Source: Ramazzottius varieornatus
Lineage: Eukaryota; Tardigrada; Eutardigrada; Parachela; Ramazzottiidae
Reading direction: 5' to 3'
NCBI GenBank assembly: GCA_001949185.1
Contig: BDGG01000006.1
Span: 478,827 to 542,826 of the forward strand
Length of the DNA: 64,000 nt
In this document: positions 37,087 to 50,310 of the stretch, in pieces
Layout of the letters: each line of letters starts with the position of its first letter
Numbering within the stretch: position 1 is the first letter of the stretch
Made by a program: the position numbers and the translations under genes
Notes under the pieces: model-generated
What the model was told of the DNA's origin: nothing
The model's database searches: none
What the model saw: the letters and a program-made list of their open reading frames with translations, nothing else

Positions 37087-37397
37087 TCGAAAGTTGGGGA
37101 AACGAATTTTGCAGTCAAGAGCTGAAGTGATAAATCCAACTTTCGTGTCTTTCAAATTTCCATGTTAGTTTGCTGGACCGAGCAGCGTGGGGTCCAACTT
37201 TCGCAACTTTGAAGCTACGACAATTCAGCGTTCAGTGATTAAGGGTGAACCAAACGAACGGTTTAAATTCTCAAATGTTCGATAGTTGGAACACAAGATG
37301 CGCGATCAAACAAATTAACATGGACATTTCAAAGACACGAAAGTTGGATTTAGCGCTTCGCCGTATTCAGTAGCGGTCGATTTTCCAACTTTCGACA
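37087..37397. mobile_element. Small foldback element nested in the MULE
   Basis: Outer ends are CGAAAGTTGGGGAAA and its complement. Inner arms share AAATCCAACTTTCGTGTC at 37132 and, inverted, at 37329-37349. No coding capacity. Confidence 0.65.
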
Positions 37398-37762
37398 GTT
37401 TGTGAGTAGTATGACGTAAAATTTTTGAGCGAGAAATCACGTACGTTGAAAAAACTCCTGAAAGTTTCTTTCCGGAGAAGCACCTGGTAAAACTGGCAAT
37501 CCGAAACTAATTAGTACGCCAACGTTAACAGTCTACATGCTTACCGTCGTTTTCGCAATGTGCTGAGAGGCTACCTATGGAGAATCGAGTTCGAAAAGCG
37601 TTCTGGAAGTGAAGAGCACGATAACTTATTACCGTCGGCCAGATCTTCGTCCGTTTGGGACTGGGCTACTCCGCGAAGACGTTCAGTGTGCTTAGTTTCT
37701 ATCACTGGGCCAGCTGATTTCCGTTTAGAGGCACGAAGAGGTTTCAGTGCCTCATCGCAAGT

Positions 37763-38207
37763 CTACTTATCATCGTAGACACCGCGGACTATGGTGGAGT
37801 AGTAGCCAGGCTTGCTCTTTTCCGTGGGGCCAAAGTACGCGACGATGTGGTCGCCAACCCTGAGCCCGTTCTCATCCAGGTGGCTTTCCTTGTCCATTCT
37901 GATCTTTACCCAGTTCCCACCTCTAACTTGGCCAAAGTTTATGGCTCGCATCTTCTGGTCGACAATTTTCTGAACTAATACAAAGTCTAAAAGAGATAAC
38001 TAAACGTACAAACTCTCCATCCATAAACAAATATAGTAAATATAGAGTTTGTAGCAAGTATCTAGAAAGATGGAGCTTACGTTTTGCGCTGCGATGGACG
38101 GTTGAAATGGCGTTGATTGTGGCATCTTCGTCTTCTGGAATGTTATCGGAATGTTGAGATGCATGAGATAAAGCCCTCGAGCTTCGTCGAACTCCTTGGG
38201 TTGACAT
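37763..38207 (-). CDS. Unrecognised two-exon protein inside the MULE, probably decayed
   Basis: Exons 38207-38081 and 37986-37763 join in frame through GT-AG sites to give 116 residues. The N-terminus is basic and Ser-rich (MSTQGVRRSSRALSHASQHS). The second exon contains NFGQVRGGNWVKIRM and GLRVGDHIVAYFGP, a compact beta-rich pattern reminiscent of chromatin-binding barrels, though I assign no family. The same frame stays open beyond the TAG at 37765-37763 for about 60 more codons (ALKPLRASKRKSAGP). The TAG is therefore probably a nonsense mutation in a longer gene, perhaps ending with the BEN-like exon at 36.4 kb. It could be an accessory transposon gene or captured host sequence. Confidence 0.45.
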
Positions 38208-38562
38208 GATGAAAGTCGTAACTTGGCTAAAAAAGCTACAAAGAAAACGGCGAGAAGCTTTCCTAGTGCATTTGCAGTTCGCGACAGTGTTTCAAAGATA
38301 TGAAGCGTAAGATTGCGCAACCAGTCCGTCACAACATGTTTTCTCGGATTTCGACGACGCGTCAATCTCGCGCGGCAAGGGGCGGAAATGAAGCCATGAT
38401 GAAGGGCCATGCCGCCGCAGTGATTGCCTTAGATTTGCCGAATTCTACCACCTGACGTTCGACGCTGGTAAACACCTACGTACGGGTAGTCGCGCCGCAC
38501 GGGATCGCTCCGTATCCGATATACGGCATTAGTGCTCCGGAATAGTCCGTTCCGTAACCGTT

Positions 38563-39252
38563 TTGAAAGTTGTCATTCCCCGAGGACCTATCCAGGCGAA
38601 AGTTCTGCTACTTTCGTGCATCCGGGACAAGAATCCGTGCGTTTTCTTCGAGCCCAAAATACTCTACAGGTAAGAAGAGCACTCTTTTCTGTGGCGACCC
38701 TTACCTGCGTACGCTGTTACCTGCAGAAAATCACTAGTACTTTATTCAGGTGCGTGCTGGACTTGATAACACTGGACTGATTGACCAGTTCGTCGGTTCA
38801 TTTGCAGGTCCGCTGTCGAAAACGTCCCATCGGGTGACTACACCATTCCTCTCGGCAAAGCAGACGTTCTTCGCAAGGGAACAGATGTAACTGTAGTAGC
38901 GTATGGAACACAGATTCACGTGTTGAAAGAAGTGGCGAATATGGCGCAAGAAAAGCTCGGTGTGTCGTGCGAGGTAATAGACTTAAAGATCATCCTGCCC
39001 TAGGATGCGCAAGCCGTTTGCGAGTCCGTGGTCAAGACCGGCCGACTGCTCATCTCGCACGAAGCTCCGTTAACTAACGGGTTCGCTTCTGATATAGCTT
39101 CGTATGCGCAGAAAGAATGCTTCTTGAAAATGGAAGCACCAATAGAACGAGTGTGTGGAGGGGACACGCCATTTCCGCATTCCATGGAAGCCTTCTACCT
39201 GCCAGACAAATGGCGGTGCCTGGACGCGGTGAAACGCCTGAGCAAATATTAA
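38563..39252 (+). pseudogene. BCKDHB: Fragment of branched-chain 2-oxoacid dehydrogenase E1-beta (BCKDHB)
   Basis: Two exons, 38563-38669 and 38808-39252, joined by a normal GT-AG intron, cover roughly the C-terminal half of the enzyme. Matching blocks include [59 protein letters not shown] and [20 protein letters not shown]. The intact enzyme pairs with E1-alpha in mitochondria to decarboxylate branched-chain ketoacids from Leu, Ile and Val. Here the upstream thiamine-diphosphate half is missing, because the frame starts abruptly at 38563. The codon that should encode the conserved Trp after IIP is TAG (39001-39003). Retention of the intron shows the piece was copied as DNA, not through mRNA. 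It lies within the MULE. Confidence 0.85.
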
Positions 39253-39542
39253 AGGTTCGCTATTGTTATGATGTTCAGTTTTTGTCGGCGTTCATATTGT
39301 ATAAATTATAAAGTTGAAGTTTCATTTGGATCAAAGACTAGATATCTTCCCAATTTTTAGTTGCTCATTCAGATCACAGTTTTACTTCTCTTCCGTCGCA
39401 ATGCTCATGCTTCTACAGAATTTTATTGACTATATTGTTATAGTTTGGAATTTTAAATACGCAAAAAATGTCTGGTCTAAGACTTTCGAATGTTGCGAAC
39501 TTCAGAAATTCTAGGTTCCGTTTCTTCCTTCCTGGTTCTTAG

Positions 39543-39769
39543 AACGAAGGTGTCACCGCTGTCCTCAACAGGTAAACTGTACCCCAACACTCTGTTTTCC
39601 ATTTTGCGTAGGTCGTATTTGGTGATATTTTCATTTCAGACTCCGTATCGCCCTAGACGAGATCGTTCCAGACAAGCGCCGCTATCAACGTGAAAAGTAT
39701 TTCCGCTTCCTCGAGTCTTTCATAGACTACAAAATGGAAACCACTAAGTATTTGTACAATGACAATTAA
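39543..39769 (+). pseudogene. Second spliced gene fragment inside the MULE, family unknown
   Basis: A 29-nt exon (39543-39571) and a 130-nt exon (39640-39769) join in frame across GT-AG sites and read NEGVTAVLNR then LRIALDEIVPDKRRYQREKY, ending in TAA. The charged, helical sequence looks like the C-terminus of a real protein. I do not recognise the family. No upstream exon is apparent, so it is probably another captured host fragment. Confidence 0.45.
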
Positions 39770-40508
39770 ATTCTTCTTTTTCGGTGTCGAGCTTGTACGG
39801 AACCGTCTTTTCTTTTATTTTCTATTCTTTCGTTTCTGGAGACATTTCAAACAGCGCATATCTGGCTCAGTTTTTTAATTTAATAATTCTTGCTCAATAT
39901 CGTGGTCAGAATCATAACGTGCAACGGTAAGATACCCGCAGTGGGGTTCGAATTGGCTCTTAGCAGACATAAAACATTCCGGTAATGTTATGTAATGCAT
40001 ACTTAGGGCGCCTGTGAGGATACACGAATCAGTCTCTCGCCGTATTCCCGCAGTACAACTGAAACGTTCGAGTCAGACACTGAGAGCAGAATACACACGT
40101 TGTATACCTGCCAGATTTTCAAGACACCGCTGATGGATGTTAGACACTAGTAATAATCGGTAGTGTATCGAATCCACTTCTAGTGTCTTACTATTTTGAC
40201 TCTTTTATCTGGGGACGACTGATTATCACAGTAGATGAAGCTGTCGCAATTCGAGTCAGGCTTAGCAGCATGCTCGCCAATCGACCCATTGTGGGATGGA
40301 GCGCTTGATAAAAACATGGTTTTTGCCTTTCAAGGATGGTTTCTGCCTGTCAGTAAAGTTCGGGGTGTCAGTAGCTGCTTACCGGAGTAGGGGTTTCCTA
40401 ATTAGTGAATTAAGTAGGGGTGCCTTCAGCAAACAGGAATTAAATAGGAGTGCGATAGGGGTGCCTATAGCCAAACGGGGTTTTCAGGGGTGCCTATAGC
40501 CATTTCCC

Positions 40509-40880
40509 TCGAAATTAAGAATCCCAGGCTGGAAATTTCCAATATTGATTAGATTTGTATTAGAATTCGGAAAACTGGAATGAATTATAATTGATAATAG
40601 AAATTAGTTTCCGGCGAACACGTGTGCGCATGTGCGTGCCACACGAGGGAGCAAGGCATGATGCTTACTGTACTGCGTCGTGAGCCACCCGCGGTGCATC
40701 AGCGTACGCGCGAAGTTGAACCCCGGCCCCGACATTTTTTTCCTACCAACCCCCTGACGGCTGTTTCAATATTATGATGACGTGCGTGCAAGATTTGATG
40801 GGACATTACAGTACCTGATCAATCTGCGCGTCAGTATTGAATGCCTTGAGGATAGCGTGCTTCGTGTTGAACATCTGACG
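40509..40880. repeat. Interspersed repeat, copy 2, right part
   Basis: It resumes the match to copy 1 with AATCCCAGGCTGGAAA, TTAGAATTCGGAAAACTG, CCGCGGTGCATCAGCG and CCAACCCCCTGACGG. Confidence 0.75.
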
Positions 40881-43176
40881 GGAAGACGTTGTGCCAAGGA
40901 GGAACAATTATGCCACATACCCCATTTTTAAGCAGCAACTTCCAACTTCAATCTGAAAAGTTTAAAACTATTTGGTTTATCATATGAAACCGAAAAAAAC
41001 GACAACAAAGTCGAGCTTGTTTACAAAATAAGTTTGGAACTTGAACTTTGGCCGTTTTGCCGGGACAACCCCTTCCATGTCAAAGAGTGTAACTTCTGAT
41101 TTGGGCAGTATATCTCTGCTTTTAAGCTCGTCGCAGGTAGCCTTGTTATTGTTCAATTTGTTTTAGCTGTTAACAGCACAGAAAAAGCAGAAAAAATCAA
41201 GAAGACCATTTTTGAAAAATGCCGAAAAATCTGCGAAAGCTGTCTTTTCGAGGGTCTTCCGTTGTCACAAAAATTCGTCGTACGGCCGTGTCTCGTATAG
41301 TTTAACATATTTGTTCTTGATAACGATACGCCATTGTTTTCGCTATCTACGAATGCCATGTTCGACGCGAAAACATTTTGATGGAGAGAGCTCTGATTTT
41401 CAGAAGGTGGTAGCGATGTGGCCCGAACGGGCTGTAATTTGGCAGAGCTGAGTCTCAGATAATTGAAATTGCTGCCGCCCCCAAGTATTCCGATTAATCG
41501 TGATTGCAATTAGATTCGAAAAAGTCATATTGGAGCAGCACTGGTCAAAAACACTTGTGCACTGGGTAAAGCTTTCCAGTATGGCGTGGCCAATCGTCGT
41601 CATATGGAGCTACGTTGAGAGGAAAAGTGTTAGTAGTTTAACCAATCATACCGTTATGATATGTCCGCTATGATTAACAATGTATCCTGATTCGGTAAAC
41701 CAAGTTGTTTTCTCTCAATACAGACATTAAGTTGCCACCGCCGGATGGACGTCCCACTGTAGCTAAGATGAGTTGCAACGCCACTCATAAGCGCAGCAGC
41801 TGATCAGAACGTTGAATAGTTGGGCAGCCACCATGCTTCTCAATGCTAACCAACCGTAACTCCGATTACGCTATTTCTCGAAAATAAGGGGAGCTCCGGA
41901 AAGCAAAATGTAGTTACGCGTCCCGAAAGGGGCGGAGCAAGGCCGTAGCTACAGTTGCAAAGTGAACGGGAGTGGCAACTTAATCTCTATAATGCCCGCT
42001 CCATACCGTGCGACCTGGCTACGCCTTGGTGAAAAGCTTTGCCCAGTGCTAACTTCCTGAAATATCTTATGTTCACTTTCGCGCCTGTTCAGTCTCCCCG
42101 TTTAGCGGCCACCTTCCCGAGAGCCAAAACCTTTTCCGCTGCCGTCTACCGATTTCCTCTTGTTCACCTGGATGCTGGCTTCTTTGCGATGTCCGTACTC
42201 CGCCTGGAAACACTAAAGATTCAGTTATAGAAGATTTTACGTTTTCGTATCCGCTACAGTATGGGTCGTTGGCCATTCCCGTAAATACTGATATTCTTCA
42301 TCCAACGCAGATTCCTACGGCCAAACAGGAGTCCTGTGTCGTTTTGCTTCGTTCAGAAATGTAAAACGATTGAAAGAGATAGCCTTCTTCGTTCTTTGCT
42401 TCCAGTTCTGCGTAAGTTTGCGTGAATCTCGAAAAGCTGAAGAATGACCAAATGTAAAACCTCGTCTTTGCTGAATTTCGACGAAGACATATTGTCGGGT
42501 GTCCCTGGTTAGCGTTTGGATCCCAGTCGAAATCTTCAGACAGTTATGTAACTGAGCTTTGCTTACCGTCAGGGACAACCTGGCTCATCCCACAGACGTA
42601 GAATTGTCGCAACAAGCGGGATGGCACAGCAAAATCCGACTTTCTGTCAATCAGCTGTTCCCCAAGTGCTCCCTCCAAGTCTCGCAAGGTATAGAAGATA
42701 ACAGGGATGGATGGGAGCAGGAAGCTGAATCGTGGAGAGCGACGGAAGGTGGAGGAAGGTGGAGGAAGGTGGTCGTTAGCCAGAACCAACGGAAGCAGTC
42801 AATAGCGACAAAATTTTATCGTCTGGAAATTTACAAGTCCAACATTTTGGGCGTGCATCAGCCACTTACAAACAGGCGCACACCATGCGCTCGATTACAA
42901 ATGCGCTGGTTGAGAAAAGTGTACTATGGGTACCTGTCCGGCCCAAACGGAAGTACGGAATACACTTCGGTCAGTACTTTGCTAGGTACTTTTTTTCTTG
43001 GTTGAGCCTCGCGAAGAAGGCGAAATCGAGAGATGACAACTTCCGCCCCTCATGTGTAGCTCTTGTGGTTACTTCGCGTTTCTCCAAGATATGATCATGA
43101 ACCCATGGCCACTCCTTTGGAGTCCAAGCTTTGTAATACAAAACTTAGAAGCGGAATCAAGCATATGTCGCTGACA
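40881..43176. other. Gene-poor region
   Basis: No exon chain or known domain seen. A short GGTGGAGGAAGG-type tandem run occurs at about 42745-42772. Confidence 0.45.
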
Positions 43177-43752
43177 CACCGTTTTGCATGCTTTGATTGA
43201 GAGGACTCGCTCTTGGTCATCCTGCATCCGGGCAGATTTTCCTTGATTGTCCACACGTCACAGCCTAACCCGCCCAGTGTGGACTTTAGACTCTACGTCA
43301 CTCAGGCATTTCTTGCTCACATAGCTGGTAAATGTTGCAGGACCAACAGTTATATTGAGTACGTCGAAAGTTGCTCTGTTGATTGACCAGTTCACATAAT
43401 TTTTGACAGTGTTTACTTGGCTACTAGACATAAACATAATTTAGCTTCTGGGAGCTGGATCTGGACTTCCTCGATATCAAAATGCAGCCAAGAAGCCACT
43501 GCACGTACAGGAACTAAGTACTACAGTAATGCTGTTGCAGAAGCAGCCAGATGATAGAAAAGCGAACAGCCATTTTTTAAGGCTAAAAGTTGATGACGTA
43601 TATCAGCTGTATAACAGAATGGCTTATCAGTGCAGTAGTCTAAAGTCCAAACTTAGTGAGTCAGACTGTAGCGTGCGGCCAATCAAGGAGAACCTGCCCG
43701 GATGCAGGATGACCAAGAGCGAGTCCTCTCAATCAGAACATGCAAAACGGTA
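43177..43752. mobile_element. Foldback element with long inverted arms
   Basis: The outer 72 nt of each arm are nearly identical, for example GAGAGGACTCGCTCTTGG at 43200 and its complement near 43715. Similarity weakens inward for about another 90 nt. There is no transposase, and I could not identify a target duplication. Confidence 0.7.
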
Positions 43753-44205
43753 CCGAAGCTGAAGTAAGCTCAGAAGATCGCTCAAGATTTTCTGGAGGAA
43801 GTGATCTAAGCAGCGGCTCAAAAATTTCCCTGCTCAAGAGTGCTCCCCTCTCTGTTGTGAACCCGGCCCTAGCGTATTTCTGAGGTCAACTGACCCTGGT
43901 ATTGTCAACTGTGCCAGTAACACCAGTACAAGTGGCGCCGCCAAAGGTACCAGTGTGTACCATTCGTCCACAATGCAAAACGTAGTATGTGAGAGGCAAC
44001 GGGGAATATTTACGCTCGCGGCTGCTGATGCAGTAGAATGGCAGTATTATTTTGCCCGGTGAAATGTAAACTTACTTTCGGCCGAAGGCGTGGCTTTCAT
44101 TTTGAGTTTGTTTGATTGATTTTCCTGGTCAAAATTATTTTTACTTTTCTTTGTCGAAGGGGTGGCTTGTTCATTCTCCTCTTACCTTCCCTAGGATTTC
44201 TCACA

Positions 44206-46870
<2,665 letters not shown>

Positions 46871-47418
46871 ACTGTTCGGTCGTGCTAAATAGTTATGCTA
46901 AAACTGTGAAGATTCTTCAGCTCTTGACTGTGTTCGTGATAGTCATCTGTAGCTTTTACCTGGAGGAGATATCACGTGTATGTAGAAATAATATATTGTT
47001 CGTCAGTCGATGATGCTTTTCTTCCACATTATCATACTCAGCATTCGTCACACGAAAGTCTTGTTTTTCCCTTTTCCTCCATTTCTTGACATTCCACAAA
47101 ACCCTAATTATGTTTCCCGACTCTTTTCGTGTGTAGTTCTTAACTTGACACCAATGCTTTTTTTTCCAAGTTTTATTTACCCATCAGTTTCCCGTTTGCT
47201 GTTTCCATACTCTTCACTTCTGGTTGCCGTAAATTTGTCTTCAAGTACGCGTATCGCTCTTTCCAGTGATTTAGCTGTTATAATAAAGTAGACTGAAGAT
47301 TAACTACAAGGGCAGAGGAAAGAAACAAGATGACACATCGACGGACAGTTAGAACTTGAAACCGAGTTCAGCTCCAAGTCGAGATCAGTTCCATATCAGC
47401 TTCTTTTCCTGGTCGTTG
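46871..47418. other. Convergent 3' spacer between the V-ATPase B and e genes
   Basis: The two stop codons are 548 nt apart on facing strands. The only AATAAA-like hexamer I note is at about 47282 (ATAATAAAG). No other gene is seen. Confidence 0.6.
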
Positions 47419-47800
47419 TTATTCCCACTCTCTCCTCATGGCCACGAGGACCTTTGGATTGAACCGAGGTCCCCACAAAGGATGAAGCTGGCACATGTAT
47501 CCCACCAGCCAACTGCAATACAGGAAAGATTGGTTAACGTGGTGATCAATGGACGGAAGATTCCAGAGAGATGGGTCCTACAGTAGAACTTACAACATAT
47601 AGCAGCAGACCGCAGTAAGGACCAGCATCACGCGGATAAGTCTGTAAGAAGAACGGGATACAATATGACCGAACACTGTAGACTGTTGGTAGTTACTGGA
47701 CTAACCCTCGGTCATGGATGCGTTTGGGGAGGACGAACGGTCCCACTACTCCGACAGCCAGCCAGAAGAAGGTGATGAGGACGACAGCCAGCGCACCCAT
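47419..47800 (-). CDS. ATP6V0E: V-type ATPase subunit e (V0 sector, VMA9/ATP6V0E family), 3 exons
   Basis: Exons on the minus strand: 47800-47706, 47641-47594, 47512-47419, joined in phase to give 78 residues, the usual size for this tiny subunit. The protein starts MGALAVVLITFFWLAVGVVG (first membrane helix), continues with PFVLPKRIHDRGLIRVMLVL and TAVCCYMFWLVGYMCQLHPL (second helix), and ends with WGPRFNPKV...MRREWE. The LTAVCCY-x-x-W and Q-x-HPL-x-GP pattern is typical of animal subunit e, which sits in the membrane V0 sector and helps assemble the proton channel. It was found from splice sites because each exon is too short to stand out. Its neighbour is V-ATPase subunit B, in convergent orientation. 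Confidence 0.9.
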
Positions 47801-48476
47801 GATTTCCCCCTTCAAGTTATCTCCTGGCCAGGTTTAGCAAACGTGATGAGGTATTCAAACGAAGGTCTAGAAATCTGAAAGAAACTGAAATCATCAATCA
47901 TGTAAAGAGTGAAGGAGACACCCTGGTCCCAGTTAGCTGGAAACAGGAAGAGCCTGATTGCGATACGGAGCGCTTCACAGGAAGGTGGAAATCGATGAAC
48001 AAGCTACCCCGACCTGGTGGCGCATTGAGCCGTTGAAGCCAGATGGAAGCTCGCGTCACCGGAAGTGAATAGAGTTTGCGACTCGCATGGATCGATAGAC
48101 GACTGAGTTGGACTTGAGCTACCAAAACGAAGGCGCGTGTAATCGATTGTTTATTGAACTTTATTCTGTGACGGAGGTCGAAACGAGAGAGAGTACAGTA
48201 CAATACTATAAAACAGAGCCGCCGGCTGCAACAGGCTCCTTGTTGATCGATGAACCGCTTCAAAGACCGACGGGTTTCAATCATAAAACCATCGAGCTGC
48301 GACTTATGCTTACACGAAACAACAGAAACTCGTGAGATATGAATCTCAGGCGTAGACTCTACAGAGTATATAGTTGAAAAACGCAAGAAAGAGGTAGGGA
48401 ACTGGAAAGCTTATATCAGAAGAAATTGTGAAGAATTGAGCTTGAAACAAAATACCACAGTTCTGGCTGGCGATCG
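47801..48476. other. Spacer between ARL5 and V-ATPase subunit e (both minus strand)
   Basis: It holds the 3' end of ARL5 and the promoter and 5' UTR of the subunit e gene. Open frames on both strands show no domain. No CACGTG box seen. Confidence 0.5.
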
Positions 48477-49617
48477 TCACCGCTTGATGTGGTTCGACAT
48501 CCATTCCAAACCCTGGTAAAGCCTAGAAAACCCACCATGGCATAGTGAGTCACGAGAAATCAAGAACCGGTAAGCTTAGTTCGCCAGGTAAAAAGTCTCA
48601 TTCATACTTACCCTTCGCCACTCAAGGCACAACAGGCTTGAATCTGCCACCGATGCGTTTTGATGCTGGTGAGGTTCAAGGCGTCAGAGAGCTCCGCGGA
48701 CGTCATGGCACCTTTGAGATCCTGCTTATTGGCGAATACTAGCACGCTGGCTTTCTTCAGGTCCTGCAAGAAAAGAGTTTCAACAACCATACATGAGTTG
48801 TGCAGGATGCAGGTGAATGAAGTACCTCATGAGGAAGCATCCGGTACAGTTCTTCCTTGACAAGCCCAATGCGCTGCCTGTCCATACAATCGACGACCAA
48901 TATGAGAAACTACAAAAGAAATATGATGCACTCTTTGAGTTAAAAAGGAAGAAGGGAAGGATCTACCTCTGTACTGCTGTAGTAGGAAGTCCACGACGGC
49001 CGAAGGGAGTCTTGTCCAGCGAGGTCCCACATGACGAATCTCAGGTTCTTCCATTTGACTTCCTCAACGTTGCTACCGATCGTCGGCGTCGTGTGGACCA
49101 CTTCCTTCATTGTGCTGAAATAAAAAGACAAGTTGCCAGATCTGAATAAGTGAGAGCTCCCCGATAGATACGTTACAGAGCAAGCCGGAAGTGGTCTCCG
49201 AGGAGCGAACCTACAATTGATAAAGTATGGTGGTTTTTCCAGCGTTGTCCAACCCGAGTATCAGCACTTTATGCTCTGAAAACAGAAAATTCGTATGATA
49301 TCGTCGTATACGTCCCTTATCGCACTGTATCGTTATGAGAATGTAGTTTCGGGAAGGTCTCAGAAGGAGAGAAAGGCTGACTTTCGCGAGCAGGTAATAC
49401 ACGCTGTATGCATGTGCACACCTCTAGGGCCATCATGTACGGACCATCTGCGCGCACAGCTGATTACGGCATCGGTCCTTGATTGTTGATTGAGCGCGAA
49501 GTTAACCGGAAGTGACTGTAACATCCCTCTCACGCTCGAAACATCAAATTCCAGAAATTCCGAGAGCTTACCTTCGTCTCCCCACAAGCTCCATAATTTA
49601 GCCAAGAGTATCCCCAT
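48477..49617 (-). CDS. ARL5: ARL5-type Arf-like small GTPase, 6 exons
   Basis: Minus-strand exons: 49617-49572, 49275-49215, 49114-48967, 48909-48826, 48763-48612, 48522-48477, giving 178 residues (family about 179). It starts [19 protein letters not shown], with Gly2 available for myristoylation. The P-loop is GLDNAGKTT, switch I includes [12 protein letters not shown]4 is ANKQDLKG and G5 lies in CCALSGEG. The C-terminus [11 protein letters not shown] matches ARL5. ARL5 acts at the trans-Golgi network and recruits the GARP tether for endosome-to-Golgi traffic. The switch II motif reads WDLAGQ, not the usual Arf D-x-GGQ, resembling Ras-type DTAGQ. The start is the only ATG that supplies the amphipathic N-terminus. 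Confidence 0.93.
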
Positions 49618-50310
49618 GCTTTTCGCCAAAACGAGCTCAAGGACAAGAGGGCGAGTCAATCCATAACAATTTTCCAAGATTTTCTGTAAAGAGGGACGCG
49701 TGACGCGACGACGAGTTCAGCAAGTCGTCTTCCTAAGAGGCGCACAATCGCCTGCTGAAAGAACATAACTCTGGATCTGGGTTCGCAAGAGCTCCCGGAT
49801 TTCCATGCGAAGCGGACCAGTGGAGGAATATCTGGCAAGACTGGCATAAGACTACAAACCGTTACGAATAGTCGGAATAGAACTTCGTACCTATCGGAAA
49901 TCGCAATCATCCATCCAGCCAGCAGCACGTTCAGCTTCCCTCACGATTTCCTTCAACAACGCTGACAAGCAAGTTGTAGGTTACCGAGTTGGTATTTACG
50001 TAAGCAGAAAAGCAGCAGGAAATGCGAACGCTTGCTTGTTTTTTCCGCGAAGGAATGCAACTTGGAAAAACAAACTTTCCTGAGATCACAGCTCGCGACA
50101 TGCACCTACATACCCATTAACCTTGTTTGATTGATGGTCGGCAGACTGATATTGCAAGAACCACAAGTCCACAACTACTTATCATTTTGAACTTCGTCAA
50201 TCGTCATTCGTCAGACGGTCAAAGCACTAGTCATTCCTCAGCTTTCCGGTCGGCGGTCACTAGTTGATAATCCCTAAGGCATTAACCCTGAAATATATAG
50301 GAGGCGGAAG
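49618..50310. other. Divergent spacer between ARL5 and F-box-like gene 1
   Basis: About 690 nt between two divergently transcribed genes, so it likely contains both promoters. No TATA-like element or exon is convincing. Confidence 0.5.

Larger units (their letters stand above)
34765..40508. mobile_element. MULE-type DNA transposon carrying host-like exons (Pack-MULE-like)
   Basis: The ends are GGGTGATGCTATAGGCACC and the complement of GGGAAATGGCTATAGGCACC, with further CTATAGGCACCCC sub-repeats on the right side. The flanks TTAAAATTA and TCGAAATTA look like a 9-bp target duplication with two changes, the size Mutator-like elements make. The insertion splits copy 2 of a repeat whose other copy is intact, which defines its borders independently. 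Inside are a decayed transposase fragment, a minus-strand spliced reading frame, a small foldback element, a BCKDHB fragment and a second spliced fragment. It is clearly an old, inactive copy. Confidence 0.75.

Noticed and set aside
38563-39252. A functional BCKDHB gene
   Set aside because: The N-terminal half is missing, a TAG interrupts the frame and the piece lies inside a transposon.
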